Assembly: GCF_027627475.1 (NCBI RefSeq)
Contig: NZ_CP115484.1
Span: forward strand, 3,022,001-3,086,000
Length of the DNA: 64,000 bases
Origin: Paenibacillus sp. SYP-B4298
Lineage (GTDB): Bacteria; Bacillota; Bacilli; Paenibacillales; Paenibacillaceae
Reading direction: 5' to 3'
Shown piece by piece: positions 18,233-26,975 of this stretch; the first letter of the stretch is position 1; every line of letters starts with the position of its first letter. A model generated the notes under the pieces. The model made no database searches. It saw only the letters and a list, made by a program, of their open reading frames with translations, and was not told the DNA's origin. A program made the translations under genes and the position numbers.

Positions 18233-18766
18233 ATGCTTCTTCGCTCTTTACTGGCTGTGTCGCTATGCCTTCTCATGGCAGGCTGCGGCAGCGGTAGCCG
18301 GAACAACATATCACCCTCTCCACATAATAATAACGGTATGACCGCACAGCAGACACATCCGCGCACGCTGGCCGAAGTCGACAATAACCAGGTCGCTGCC
18401 CATCTCGAAGCATTGGCGCAGAGTGTGCCTGGCGTTAACAAAGCGCACTGTGTCATCATGGGCAACAAGGCCGTTGTCGGCATTGATGTGGATGAGCATC
18501 TGGAGCGTTCCCGTGTAGGAACGATTAAATATTCCGTTGCTGAAGCCTTCCGCAAAGACCCTTATGGAATAGATGCCATTGTTACAGCCGATATGGATCT
18601 ATCGGGACGATTGAAGGAGATTGGCGCCGATATTAGACGAGGCAGACCGATCGCCGGCTTCGCCGAGGAGATGGCCGATATTATCGGCCGCATCGTGCCG
18701 CAGGTGCCGCGCGATACGCCTCCTGCCGAAGATGTCGATACGCCAAAAATGAAGACGTCCATGTAA
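18233..18766 (+). CDS. YhcN/YlaJ family sporulation lipoprotein
   Basis: Lipoprotein of 177 residues: signal peptide with lipobox LMAGC at residues 14-18, a low-complexity Asn/Pro/Ser linker, then the YhcN/YlaJ domain (about 50-140). The conserved core includes GVNKAHCVIMGNKAVVGIDV. Family members are found in the spore inner membrane of Bacilli and affect germination or outgrowth. The gene is transcribed away from the PIN-PhoH gene, as with ylaJ and ylaK relatives. ATG at 18233 has AAAGG about 12 bases upstream. Confidence 0.88.
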   Translation: MLLRSLLAVSLCLLMAGCGSGSRNNISPSPHNNNGMTAQQTHPRTLAEVDNNQVAAHLEALAQSVPGVNKAHCVIMGNKAVVGIDVDEHLERSRVGTIKYSVAEAFRKDPYGIDAIVTADMDLSGRLKEIGADIRRGRPIAGFAEEMADIIGRIVPQVPRDTPPAEDVDTPKMKTSM

Positions 18767-18825
18767 ACAAGCAGTCGGCTTCTATTACTTTACGCTACAA
18801 CGTCTGCCGTCATGATTATGAATAT

Positions 18826-18861
18826 AAAAAAGCCTAGTGAAATCGCTCACTAGGCTTTTTT
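18826..18861. terminator. Bidirectional terminator overlapping the end of a coding region
   Basis: Perfect 15-bp arms AAAAAAGCCTAGTGA and TCACTAGGCTTTTTT with a six-base loop. It serves the ylaJ-like gene (plus) and the PNPOx-like gene (minus). The last codons and TAG stop of the minus gene (at 18850) form one arm of the hairpin. Confidence 0.9.
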
Positions 18862-19308
18862 CATGGCGGCAAATACTTGTCCATTCAACTTGTCCGCAGC
18901 ATGTTTATCATAGGTCAGTTCAAATTCAGGTAGAGAGCACAGACGACCACCGTGGAACATGGCATCCTTCAACTCGGTAATATCCAATTCATAGCAGGCC
19001 ACCTCAAGCGGAACACCAGCCAGCGCATCGGACAGGTGCCTGGTATGGCCATACGCTGTACTCAACGACCCTGGAGCAAACATGGTGATGCCTGCCTCAG
19101 GTCTGGCCTGAAGGTTGGTATTCAGCCCTGAACGGGCATCCAGAGCAAATCTAAGCTTGGTGCTATGCACCGGCACAATCCAAGACAAGGCATGAGAGGT
19201 CGGCAGTCCAGTCTGCGCATCTGCAGTATGCAAAAGCACAAACGGCGCCTTCTTCAACTGGTTCAATAGAGAAACGGACAGTTCGGCTGTCGCTGTCATT
19301 TCAGACAT
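18850..19308 (-). CDS. Pyridoxamine 5'-phosphate oxidase-like (split-barrel flavin-binding) protein
   Basis: Protein of 152 residues with the split-barrel FMN-binding pattern: an N-terminal strand APFVLLHTADAQTGLPTSH, then LRFALDARSGLNTNLQARPEAGITMF. It lacks the full-length features of PdxH, so it is a PNPOx-like protein of unknown substrate. It lies in the yla-like block where B. subtilis carries ylaL, a possible counterpart. The stop codon is embedded in the shared terminator hairpin. Confidence 0.75.
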   Translation of the reverse strand: MSEMTATAELSVSLLNQLKKAPFVLLHTADAQTGLPTSHALSWIVPVHSTKLRFALDARSGLNTNLQARPEAGITMFAPGSLSTAYGHTRHLSDALAGVPLEVACYELDITELKDAMFHGGRLCSLPEFELTYDKHAADKLNGQVFAAMKKA

Positions 19309-19359
19309 GATCTGCGCCTCCTTTATTGACTCATGCTTGCCTCATTATATCATATTTAT

Positions 19360-20421
19360 TCATTTCAATTCCAATGGTTCCTCGGCTTGCCGCGCCTTAA
19401 GCGCGTTGCTGAGCGCCTGCAGGCTGTCCGGGTCGCCATATACATAAGGAGACACCCACTTGCCATCCAACAGCACCGACTCAACGGAAGATCCATTGAT
19501 TCCCATATAAGTCGTCATCATGTTGGTAATTTCCTTTGGATGAATATCCGACTTGACGTTGTTGCCAACCGCCTCCAGCAGCTCATTGGCTTTGGTTATA
19601 CCGTCAAACGACTTGATCTTGTCCAGAATGCCCGAGATAACCTGCGTCTGCCGTACATTGCGCTCAAAGTCGCTGGACTCCTTCGTTTTCCCGGCCTTCG
19701 ACTTGCGGTAGCGTACAAAGTCCAGTGCTTGCTTGCCGTCGAGCGTCTGCGGCCCCTTCTTCAGATTGATGTCGGTGCCATCCAGCGTATCCCAATAGCG
19801 CATATCGATGTCCACGTCAACATCGATACCGCCCAGTGCATTCACAATATCCTTCAAGGCGTTAAAATTGACGACAACTGTATAATTGATCGGAACACCA
19901 AGATATTCGCTGAATAGCTCCCGTGTCTCCCGCCGCGCATAGGCATGCGCCTCATCCGCTGTCTTCTTGTCGCGAATTGCCTCTACATAATAGCGCGCAT
20001 AATAAGCATTGGCCTTATCGCTTGGCACACCCGACATTTCGATGCGCGTATCGCGAGGAATGGAACCGATCGTCGCCGTTTTGGACTTGGGACTGAGCGC
20101 CACCACCTTGATGACATCAGTGTTCAGCCCGCCGCCCTTCTCCCGTGAATCGAGTCCAAGCAGCAGCAGCGTGACCGGCTTCACCTTAACAGACTCCTCC
20201 ACAGGCACTTCCTCGACCGTTGTATTACCGATAGTATCAATAACTTTTGTCGTGTTTTGTACAAGTATCCCCAGATAGACCGCAACTCCACCCAACAGCA
20301 GCAGCGTGAAGAGCGCTACCCACTTGCCCCATCCGCCCTTTTTCTTCTTCTTGGGCGCTTTGGATCGCACAGCTCGAGCGGCACTCCTTGACAACTGTTC
20401 ACTGTCTTTTTGTTCTGCCAT
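19360..20421 (-). CDS. LytR-CpsA-Psr (LCP) family wall-polymer ligase
   Basis: Membrane enzyme of 353 residues thought to attach teichoic acids or other glycopolymers to peptidoglycan. Basic cytoplasmic tail (KKKKKGG), one membrane span (about 33-55), then the LCP domain. Catalytic-region signatures are LLLLGLDSR, GSIPRDTRIEM and GKQALDFVRYRKSK. ATG at 20421 is chosen because AGGTGAG lies six bases upstream; frames beginning further up lack a site. The gene is monocistronic, flanked by a terminator hairpin on the ylaH side. Confidence 0.92.
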   Translation of the reverse strand: MAEQKDSEQLSRSAARAVRSKAPKKKKKGGWGKWVALFTLLLLGGVAVYLGILVQNTTKVIDTIGNTTVEEVPVEESVKVKPVTLLLLGLDSREKGGGLNTDVIKVVALSPKSKTATIGSIPRDTRIEMSGVPSDKANAYYARYYVEAIRDKKTADEAHAYARRETRELFSEYLGVPINYTVVVNFNALKDIVNALGGIDVDVDIDMRYWDTLDGTDINLKKGPQTLDGKQALDFVRYRKSKAGKTKESSDFERNVRQTQVISGILDKIKSFDGITKANELLEAVGNNVKSDIHPKEITNMMTTYMGINGSSVESVLLDGKWVSPYVYGDPDSLQALSNALKARQAEEPLELK

Positions 20422-20654
20422 GATCATCTCACCTATCAATCTTATAATTTTGGGATAGAAGGTTCTGTACGTGCCAAGGACAGCTCAAACGTCAAGCTGC
20501 AACAGATTCTAGCGGTTATTCACGAATGAGACCGCATCCTGGGCGCCCGAACTGTAGCACACCTTCACCGGCAAAACTACGCCTCACGCAGAACGGCGCG
20601 CATGAGAGCAGCACAATTATGTAAGTAGATCTACCGACTGTGACCTATAAGCAC

Positions 20655-20696
20655 ATCTGCGCAAACCGCTCCCCTGCGGGACCGATTTGCGCAGAT
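20655..20696 (-). terminator. Terminator-like hairpin after ylaH
   Basis: Arms ATCTGCGCAAA and TTTGCGCAGAT form a perfect stem with inner pairs CGG/CCG and a loop near TCCCCTGCGG. It lies 20 bp after the YlaH-like gene. No clear T run follows on the minus strand. The rest of the 294-bp gap (20422-20715) holds no gene I can support. Confidence 0.6.
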
Positions 20697-20715
20697 CAGC
20701 AAACGTTATAGCATC

Positions 20716-21027
20716 TTATGACTTGGCCTCAGGCTCGCTACCCTGTCCTTGGGGCTTCGCTCCACCCTTCCACTTGTCATACAGTTGTCTGGCTCGAAGC
20801 ATGAACATCATGATTATCGCTACAGCCATGCACTGAATGATCGGGAGTTTGTCGATCTGCAGCACGAGCAGAACAAGCGACCCGATGGCCATCATAATAT
20901 GCACCAGTATTTCCTTCAAGATCGGGAGTCGTCTTTGAGCACGGAAAACCTGGTTAAAGATATAGATTACAGATCCCAAAATTAAGACGTATGAAACAAG
21001 CGGATGGTTGCTAAGCCATGCCTGCAT
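20716..21027 (-). CDS. YlaH-like family membrane protein
   Basis: Protein of 103 residues with three hydrophobic segments (about 9-27, 38-58 and 64-78) and a hydrophilic Gly/Pro/Glu tail. The sequence core VSYVLILGSVIYIFNQVFRA, LPILKEILVH and MMFMLRARQLYDKWK fits the YlaH-like family. It is 19 nt downstream of typA, as in B. subtilis (typA/ylaG-ylaH). Function unknown. Confidence 0.85.
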   Translation of the reverse strand: MQAWLSNHPLVSYVLILGSVIYIFNQVFRAQRRLPILKEILVHIMMAIGSLVLLVLQIDKLPIIQCMAVAIIMMFMLRARQLYDKWKGGAKPQGQGSEPEAKS

Positions 21028-21046
21028 TTTTTAATAACCTCCCTGC

Positions 21047-22888
21047 TTATACGTTCGATCCCGCCATTTTGCGTTGCTTCTCTGCACGCTCGCGCTCGCT
21101 TTTGTTCAGAATTTTTTTGCGCAGGCGAATCGATTTGGGCGTGATTTCACAGTACTCATCATCATTCAGATACTCCAGCGCCTGCTCCAGCGAGAAGATA
21201 ATCGGTGTCTTCATCTTCACCGTATCCTCCTTCGTCGCCGAGCGCACGTTGGTCAGTTGCTTCTCCTTGCAGATATTCACAACGATGTCGTTATCTCTTG
21301 TATGCTCGCCAACGATCATGCCTTCGTACACCTCGGTGCCTGGTTCCAGGAACAGGGTACCGCGATCTTCAACAGACATCATGCCGTAGAAGGTCGATGT
21401 ACCATTCTCGGTCGAGACGAGCACGCCTTGATGACGGCCGCCTACCGAGTTGCCAGCCAGCGGGCCGTAGCTGTCAAACGCATGGTTCATAATGCCATAA
21501 CCGCGTGTCAGCGTCAGGAACTGCGTGCGATAACCGATGAGACCGCGCGCCGGGATAATAAACTCCAGTCGTACCTGGCCTGTGCCGTTGTTAACCATAT
21601 TGACCATCTCAGCCTTGCGCGTTCCCAGACTCTCCATAACAGCTCCGGTGCTCTCCTCCGGCACATCGATAATCAGGCGCTCGTAGGGCTCCATTCTGGA
21701 GCCATCGATCTCCTTCACAATAACCTCTGGCTTGGACACTTGCAGCTCAAAGCCCTCACGACGCATATTCTCGATCAAAATGCCCAAGTGAAGCTCGCCG
21801 CGACCAGCAACGATGAAGGCATCCGGGCTGTCCGTCTCCTCGATGCGCAACGCCACATCGGTCTCCAGCTCCTTGAGCAGACGCTCGCGCAGCTTGCGGG
21901 AGGTAACCCACTTGCCTTCACGACCTGCGAATGGGCTGTTGTTGACGAGGAACGTCATCTGCAGGGTCGGCTCATCAATCTTGAGCACCGGCAGTGCCTC
22001 CGGATGGGCCGGATCGGCAATCGTCTCACCGATATTAATATCCTTGATACCAGCAATCGCGATGATGTCGCCTGCTCCCGCCTCTTCAATCTCGATCCGC
22101 TTCAGCCCCTGGAAGCCGAACAGCTTCTCGATGCGAGCTTGCTTTTGCCCTCCCTCACGGGTCATAACAGCAACGGGCTGCCCTTGACGGATGACGCCGC
22201 GGTTCACACGACCTACGGCGATGCGACCCAGATATTCATTATAATCCATCAGCGTGACCAGAAATTGCAGCGGGTCTACAGCGCTCTCTGTTGGCGCAGG
22301 AATATGCTGGACGATCGTCTCATACAATGCCTGCATATTCTCATCCTGCTGCTCCGGGTTCGTGCTGGACGTTCCCATCAGACCGGATGCATACACGACA
22401 GGGAATTCCAGTTGATCATCATTGGCATTCAGTTCGATGAACAGGTCGAGCACCTCATCCACAACCTCGGCCGGACGGGCATTCGGACGGTCAATCTTAT
22501 TGACGACGACGATCGGCGTCAGTTGATGCTCCAGCGCTTTGCGCAGCACGAACTTCGTTTGCGGCATGCAGCCTTCGAAGGCATCAACAACCAGCAGCAC
22601 CCCGTCAACCATTTTCATAATCCGTTCCACTTCTCCGCCAAAATCGGCATGTCCGGGCGTGTCGACAATATTCACCAGATATTCCTTGTAGGTGATGGCT
22701 GTGTTCTTCGCCAAAATGGTAATGCCTCTCTCTCGCTCCAAATCATTGGAGTCCATTGCCCGCTCCTGCAAAACCTCATGGTCACGAAACGTACCAGACT
22801 GTTGCAAAAGCTTGTCTACCAGTGTGGTTTTGCCATGGTCAACGTGGGCAATAATTGCGATGTTGCGTAGATTTTCTCTCGAATGCAT
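21047..22888 (-). CDS. typA: Ribosome-associated GTPase TypA/BipA
   Basis: Translational GTPase of 613 residues, EF-G/LepA-like, involved in ribosome assembly and stress growth. The G1 loop is [10 protein letters not shown] (residues 14-23); G2 RGITI, G3 DTPGHADF and G4 NKID are all present. The C-terminal domain with [16 protein letters not shown] is typical for BipA. ATG at 22888 follows GGAGAGG. The downstream neighbour is ylaH. Confidence 0.97.
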   Translation of the reverse strand: MHSRENLRNIAIIAHVDHGKTTLVDKLLQQSGTFRDHEVLQERAMDSNDLERERGITILAKNTAITYKEYLVNIVDTPGHADFGGEVERIMKMVDGVLLVVDAFEGCMPQTKFVLRKALEHQLTPIVVVNKIDRPNARPAEVVDEVLDLFIELNANDDQLEFPVVYASGLMGTSSTNPEQQDENMQALYETIVQHIPAPTESAVDPLQFLVTLMDYNEYLGRIAVGRVNRGVIRQGQPVAVMTREGGQKQARIEKLFGFQGLKRIEIEEAGAGDIIAIAGIKDINIGETIADPAHPEALPVLKIDEPTLQMTFLVNNSPFAGREGKWVTSRKLRERLLKELETDVALRIEETDSPDAFIVAGRGELHLGILIENMRREGFELQVSKPEVIVKEIDGSRMEPYERLIIDVPEESTGAVMESLGTRKAEMVNMVNNGTGQVRLEFIIPARGLIGYRTQFLTLTRGYGIMNHAFDSYGPLAGNSVGGRHQGVLVSTENGTSTFYGMMSVEDRGTLFLEPGTEVYEGMIVGEHTRDNDIVVNICKEKQLTNVRSATKEDTVKMKTPIIFSLEQALEYLNDDEYCEITPKSIRLRKKILNKSERERAEKQRKMAGSNV

Positions 22889-22952
22889 TCAGGATGTTCC
22901 TCTCCAGTTCAAAAATTGATGTTGCTTGCGCCTTACAGACTGTATGAGCCTA

Positions 22953-23444
22953 TTACCATTTTGCCCACTTTACTCTCCGTCCAAAAGCAATCCATGCTCC
23001 GCCGGCAATAAGCACCAGTGCGATCAGATAGATGCCCCAGCCCCAGAACAGCATAATACCGAAGCAGACAGCAGTGATGCCTGTCAGCACGAACGCGGCA
23101 ACCTGAGCGCGGCGCTGGCGGGAATAACTGAACATGTAATACTCATACAAGCCTACAGCTACGCCAAAAATAAAAAACGGCCACAAATACTGCAGATGAC
23201 TCCATCCAAATGCATTACAGTAAAAAAACAGCAGTGCATAAGTTGACAGCATGCCGCCTGGAATGAGCACGACAGCCGGGAAAATTCGTCCGAAGTACAG
23301 CACATGCAGCAAGATGCCTGGAATCAGTACAAAGACCGGCCAGAAGACCGTTCCAATGTAGCTGAATACCCCCAGCTTGCCAAACAAAATAACGATGCCC
23401 GCGAGAAGCATCAGTATTCCTACGGAATATTGGTTTTTGGACAT
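22953..23444 (-). CDS. Multi-spanning membrane protein, LiaI/LiaF-like transmembrane region
   Basis: Protein of 163 residues with about six predicted membrane spans and short loops. The first spans resemble the small membrane domain (two helices with GxxxLLxGxxxL spacing) found at the N-terminus of LiaF-type and DUF5668 proteins. No enzymatic motif is visible. ATG at 23444 has GGGGGG nine bases upstream; the frame extending to 23501 is unlikely to be used. Function unknown. Confidence 0.7.
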   Translation of the reverse strand: MSKNQYSVGILMLLAGIVILFGKLGVFSYIGTVFWPVFVLIPGILLHVLYFGRIFPAVVLIPGGMLSTYALLFFYCNAFGWSHLQYLWPFFIFGVAVGLYEYYMFSYSRQRRAQVAAFVLTGITAVCFGIMLFWGWGIYLIALVLIAGGAWIAFGRRVKWAKW

Positions 23445-23561
23445 TCGGTTAGTCCCCCCAATCCTGCACCGCCAACCGCATTCAGTGACGAAAGACGACA
23501 CGTTTTTACTCTAGTTTAAAGGAACGAAAGCGAAAAAACCAGTGGCGAAACCGAAATCCGT

Positions 23562-23586
23562 AAAAAAAACGCTCTACACAGAGCGT
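23562..23586 (-). terminator. Terminator overlapping the terC stop codon
   Basis: Hairpin ACGCTC/GAGCGT with a six-base loop and eight Ts on the minus strand. The last residues and the TAG stop of the TerC-family gene lie within the hairpin and its loop. Confidence 0.85.
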
Positions 23587-24236
23587 CTTCCCAGCAGCGA
23601 CAGGACAATTACAAATGGAATGGACAGCAACGGAATCGCTTCAGCAACGGTCGCTGAGCCGTGAAACAGCAAGCCGTTCAGCCCCGGATCTTGAATCAGC
23701 ATCTTGCCGGCTGCATACCCGAGCAGTCCCGCACCGATGTAGACCAATGGGGGAAATTTGCGTAGCGCAGCGCCAAGCAACTGACTGCCCCATACGATCA
23801 TCGGAATCGACAGCCCGATGCCCAGCAGCATCATGAGCGGCTCACCCTCGGCAATAGCGGCAATAGCCAGTACATTGTCCAGGCTCATCACGAAATCAGC
23901 CGCTACAATCGTCTGAATCGCGCCAGCAAGCGAGGCTGCCTTGCGCACTCCAGACGGATGCCCCTCCCCTTCGTGAGCGTCGCGGAGCAGCTTGACGGCT
24001 ATGATGAACAGCAGCACCGCGCCTGCGGCCTGCAGGTAAGGTATCTTCAACAGCGTGATAGCCACTAGCGTCAGCACGCAGCGCAGCAGCACAGCCGCTG
24101 TTGATCCCCAGAAGATCGCCCGCTTGCGCTGGCTGGGCGGCAGGTGCTGGCTGGCCATGGCGATTACGATTGCGTTATCACCGCTAAGCAGCACATTAAT
24201 AAATACAATTTGTACAAATAATAGTATACTCTCCAC
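23574..24236 (-). CDS. TerC family integral membrane protein (YjbE type), probable metal-ion transporter
   Basis: Membrane protein of 220 residues with about seven spans. The conserved acidic motifs of TerC proteins are present: LLSGDNAIVIAMA near residue 20 and DFVMSLDNVLAIAA near residue 125. TerC relatives in Bacilli export manganese or help load metals onto secreted enzymes. GTG at 24236 is chosen because AAGGGGG lies eight bases upstream; frames reaching further up have no site. The ribosome binding site is inside a hairpin (24245-24286), suggesting translational control. It lies 173 nt after thiI. Confidence 0.88.
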   Translation of the reverse strand: MESILLFVQIVFINVLLSGDNAIVIAMASQHLPPSQRKRAIFWGSTAAVLLRCVLTLVAITLLKIPYLQAAGAVLLFIIAVKLLRDAHEGEGHPSGVRKAASLAGAIQTIVAADFVMSLDNVLAIAAIAEGEPLMMLLGIGLSIPMIVWGSQLLGAALRKFPPLVYIGAGLLGYAAGKMLIQDPGLNGLLFHGSATVAEAIPLLSIPFVIVLSLLGRRSV

Positions 24237-24244
24237 TGGACTCG

Positions 24245-24286
24245 CCCCCTTCGTCACATTACAGATGTATGTGACAGGCAAGGGGG
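24245..24286 (-). promoter_or_regulatory. Hairpin sequestering the terC ribosome binding site
   Basis: Arms CCCCCTT and AAGGGGG, then GTCACAT and ATGTGAC, pair perfectly around a short loop. On the minus strand the AAGGGGG arm is the Shine-Dalgarno site of the TerC gene, so folding hides it. TerC/YjbE relatives are often controlled by the manganese yybP-ykoY riboswitch. The leader here does not show that element's conserved bases, so the sensor, if any, is unknown. Confidence 0.6.
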
Positions 24287-24409
24287 TTATGTCCACCAAA
24301 TCTATACAAGCTTTGACAGCCTGTGCATCGCACCGCATGAGGTTCGACCGAAGCGGCTATTCTCACCCCGCTCACCGATCTGCGAGGAAGCAGTGCTTCC
24401 AGCTAGATG

Positions 24410-25636
24410 CTAGAACCAGTCATCCTCGCCCGCGCTGGCCACCGCGCTTCGCTGCGAGGGCATGATGTCCAGCACTTGCGTTCCGCGGATCGCTTCGTCC
24501 TCCAGCTCGGCCAAGCGAGCAATCTGCGATTCGATCCGTTCCACTGCACGCAGATTCGGATTGGTGCTTGGCGATTTGGGCACGAACAGCGTACAGCAGT
24601 CCTCATAAGGCTGGATGGACACCTCATACGTATCCAGCTTCTCCGCATACGTAATAATCTCTTGCTTGTCCATCGCCACCAGCGGCCGCAGCAGCGGAAG
24701 CTCCGTCGCTCTCCCGATGACATTCATGCTCCCCAGCGTCTGACTCGCCACCTGGCCGAGGCTTTCGCCTGTCACAATCGCCAGAGCGCCGGATTGCCCG
24801 GCAAGCTGCTCCGTAATGCGCAGCATCGCCCGCCGCATCAATGTTATCGTCAGCTTATCCTGCTGAATGCCGGCAAAGGAGGTCTGCACCTCGGTAAACG
24901 GCACCAGATGAAGCCGAATACGCCCGCTATAAAAGGAGAGCCGTCTTGCCAGCTCAATAACCTTGTCCCGCGCTTGCTCGCTGGTGAATGGGTAGCTGTA
25001 GAAATGCACGGCCTCGATCTCCAGCCCGCGCCGCATCGCCAGCCATCCGGCAACCGGGCTGTCGATGCCGCCAGACAACAGCAGCATCGCCTTGCCATTC
25101 GTACCGTATGGATAACCGCCAGCGGCAGGGATCACCTCGCTGAACACATAAGCAATGTCCTGGCGCACCTCGATCTTCAGCTCTATATCGGGCTTGCGCA
25201 CATCAACGGTCAGCCAAGGGCTTGCCTTCAGCACTGGGCCAGCGATCAACGGATTCAGCTCCTGCGAGCTATGCGGGAACTCCTTCCATACACGCCGCCC
25301 TGTCACCTTGAAGGTGCGAGGGGATTCATCATAGACGCTCATGGCTCGCAGCGCTGTCGCGCGCAGCACTTCAAGCTCTGGCTCACACTGGAGCGCCGGA
25401 CTGAGATTGGCGATGCCAAAGACTGACTGCAGCCGCTTGGCTACCTGATCGTAAGGCTCGCCGTGCAACAGCACATAGACGCGCCCATAGTCCATGACGG
25501 CCTCAATACGCGGATACTGCTCCAGCACCGCGAGAATCTGGCTCTGCATCTTCTTCTCAAACCGCGTCCGATTACGACCCTTTAACGTGAATTCTCCGAA
25601 TCGGACAATAATCAAATCATAGGTTAATGTATTCAT
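24410..25636 (-). CDS. thiI: tRNA 4-thiouridine synthase ThiI
   Basis: ATP-dependent enzyme of 408 residues for the s4U8 modification of tRNA, receiving sulfur from a cysteine desulfurase. N-terminal ferredoxin-like and THUMP domains (about 1-165), then the PP-loop LLLSGGIDSPVAGW near residue 187. There is no C-terminal rhodanese domain, as in other Bacilli, where the desulfurase NifZ delivers sulfur directly. It overlaps the upstream nifZ stop by 4 nt (ATGA). Confidence 0.95.
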   Translation of the reverse strand: MNTLTYDLIIVRFGEFTLKGRNRTRFEKKMQSQILAVLEQYPRIEAVMDYGRVYVLLHGEPYDQVAKRLQSVFGIANLSPALQCEPELEVLRATALRAMSVYDESPRTFKVTGRRVWKEFPHSSQELNPLIAGPVLKASPWLTVDVRKPDIELKIEVRQDIAYVFSEVIPAAGGYPYGTNGKAMLLLSGGIDSPVAGWLAMRRGLEIEAVHFYSYPFTSEQARDKVIELARRLSFYSGRIRLHLVPFTEVQTSFAGIQQDKLTITLMRRAMLRITEQLAGQSGALAIVTGESLGQVASQTLGSMNVIGRATELPLLRPLVAMDKQEIITYAEKLDTYEVSIQPYEDCCTLFVPKSPSTNPNLRAVERIESQIARLAELEDEAIRGTQVLDIMPSQRSAVASAGEDDWF

Positions 25637-26880
25637 CTGTATGCGCCCCCTCTGGCAAGCGGCTTCAAGCGGGCAGCAACTGCCGTCAGCTCCGCAATCA
25701 ACTGGTCAATATCCTGTTCTGTATGCTCGTCCCCGAGGCTGATCCGCAGACTGGACTGCGCCAGCTCGTCCCCGAGTCCCATGCCAAGCAATACTCTGCT
25801 TGGCTGGTTTCTGCGCGAGGAGCAGGCGGACTTGGTCGAGATGATGATGCCCCGCTCCTCCAGGGCATGAACGACCACCTCCGGCTTGAGGCCGGGAAAG
25901 CAGCAACAGATAACATGCGGCGCCGCCAGCACGATATCCTTGCTCAGGCGCGCCTGGGCAGCCGCTTCTCCGTTCACTCCATCTGGACGCTGCTTCGCAG
26001 CCTGGGCAACTACCCCGCCCTGCTCGCTATCGATCAGCGTCAGTCCGTGAACAGCAGCCAGCCCGTCCAGCAAGCGCCCGCGCAGTTGTCGCATGCGAGC
26101 GAACCGCTCCGGCCGCGACTCATGCGCGAGCCGCAGCGCCTTGGCAGCGGCGATAATCGCCGGCATGTTCGGCGTCCCCGGACGCAAGCCGCGCTCCTGA
26201 TCGCCGCCAGATAGCAGCGGCGTCAGGCGAAGCGACTCGCGCACATAGAGCCAGCCCGTGCCCTTGGGTCCTTGCAGCTTATGCGCTGAGATGCTGTATA
26301 GATCCACATGCCATTCCTTGATTCTGGTCTCAAGCTTGCCCGCTGCCTGAACGCCGTCCACATGAAATACGATTTTGGGATAGCGGGACAGCAGTTGCCC
26401 AATCTGTTCAATCGGCTGCACCGCTCCGGTCTCATTATTCACCTGCATCACGCTGACCAGCGTGGTGCGATCGGTAAGCGCCTGTTCCAGCCTGGCCGGG
26501 TCGAGCCTGCCATCCTGCTCCACTTGCAGGTAGGTTACTTCGAAGCCTTCCTCCTCCAGCGCGCGGAACGCTTCATACACCGAGGCATGCTCGATCTTGG
26601 TCGTAATCAGATGATTCCCCCGGCTGCGCAGCGCCCTTGCTGCGCCCTTGATTGCCAGATTATTGCTTTCTGTTCCGCCCGATGTGAATATCCATTCCTC
26701 TGGCTTCGTTCCATACAGCTCCGCAGCGACCGAACGGGCGCGCTGCATCAGCTTGTCTGCCTCCATCCCCGCCTGATGCATGGAAGCCGGATTGGCATAA
26801 TGACGCTGCATGACCTCCGATAGCGTGCGAACGACATCAGGATGCGGCGGGGTTGATGAACAATGATCAAAATATAGCAT
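25633..26880 (-). CDS. nifZ: Cysteine desulfurase NifZ (partner of ThiI)
   Basis: PLP enzyme of 415 residues removing sulfur from cysteine. Substrate and cofactor motifs are visible: the PLP lysine in ISAHKLQGPKG, TSGGTESNNLAIKGA near the N-terminus, and the catalytic cysteine in STKSACSSRRNQPS. The short loop around that Cys and the coupling to thiI identify it as the NifZ type rather than IscS/SufS. ATG at 26880 is chosen; AAGGAG lies 12 bases upstream. Expected to supply thiouridine synthesis only. Confidence 0.9.
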   Translation of the reverse strand: MLYFDHCSSTPPHPDVVRTLSEVMQRHYANPASMHQAGMEADKLMQRARSVAAELYGTKPEEWIFTSGGTESNNLAIKGAARALRSRGNHLITTKIEHASVYEAFRALEEEGFEVTYLQVEQDGRLDPARLEQALTDRTTLVSVMQVNNETGAVQPIEQIGQLLSRYPKIVFHVDGVQAAGKLETRIKEWHVDLYSISAHKLQGPKGTGWLYVRESLRLTPLLSGGDQERGLRPGTPNMPAIIAAAKALRLAHESRPERFARMRQLRGRLLDGLAAVHGLTLIDSEQGGVVAQAAKQRPDGVNGEAAAQARLSKDIVLAAPHVICCCFPGLKPEVVVHALEERGIIISTKSACSSRRNQPSRVLLGMGLGDELAQSSLRISLGDEHTEQDIDQLIAELTAVAARLKPLARGGAYR

Positions 26881-26943
26881 GGTGGTTGTCTGCTCCTTAC
26901 ACAAAGACTTCTCTCATCTCTATAAACAACGCTATAAACAACG

Positions 26944-26968
26944 AACAGCCGGTGCGAGGCCGGCTGTC
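26944..26968 (-). terminator. Terminator after the transglycosylase gene
   Basis: Hairpin ACAGCCGG/CCGGCTGT with a short loop, followed on the minus strand by TCGTTGTTTAT. It lies just beyond the stop of the transglycosylase gene at 26976 and before nifZ. Confidence 0.65.
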
Positions 26969-26975
26969 CAGAGGT

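Noticed and set aside
21074-22870. Long 598-residue plus-strand frame opposite typA
   Set aside because: It is the antisense shadow of the highly conserved TypA gene; composition and lack of start signals exclude it.
24240-24409. Canonical yybP-ykoY manganese riboswitch before the TerC gene
   Set aside because: The conserved GGGGAGUAGC and the 3' AAGACCU elements are not present; only the Shine-Dalgarno hairpin is clear. Kept as a possible divergent regulator in the findings.
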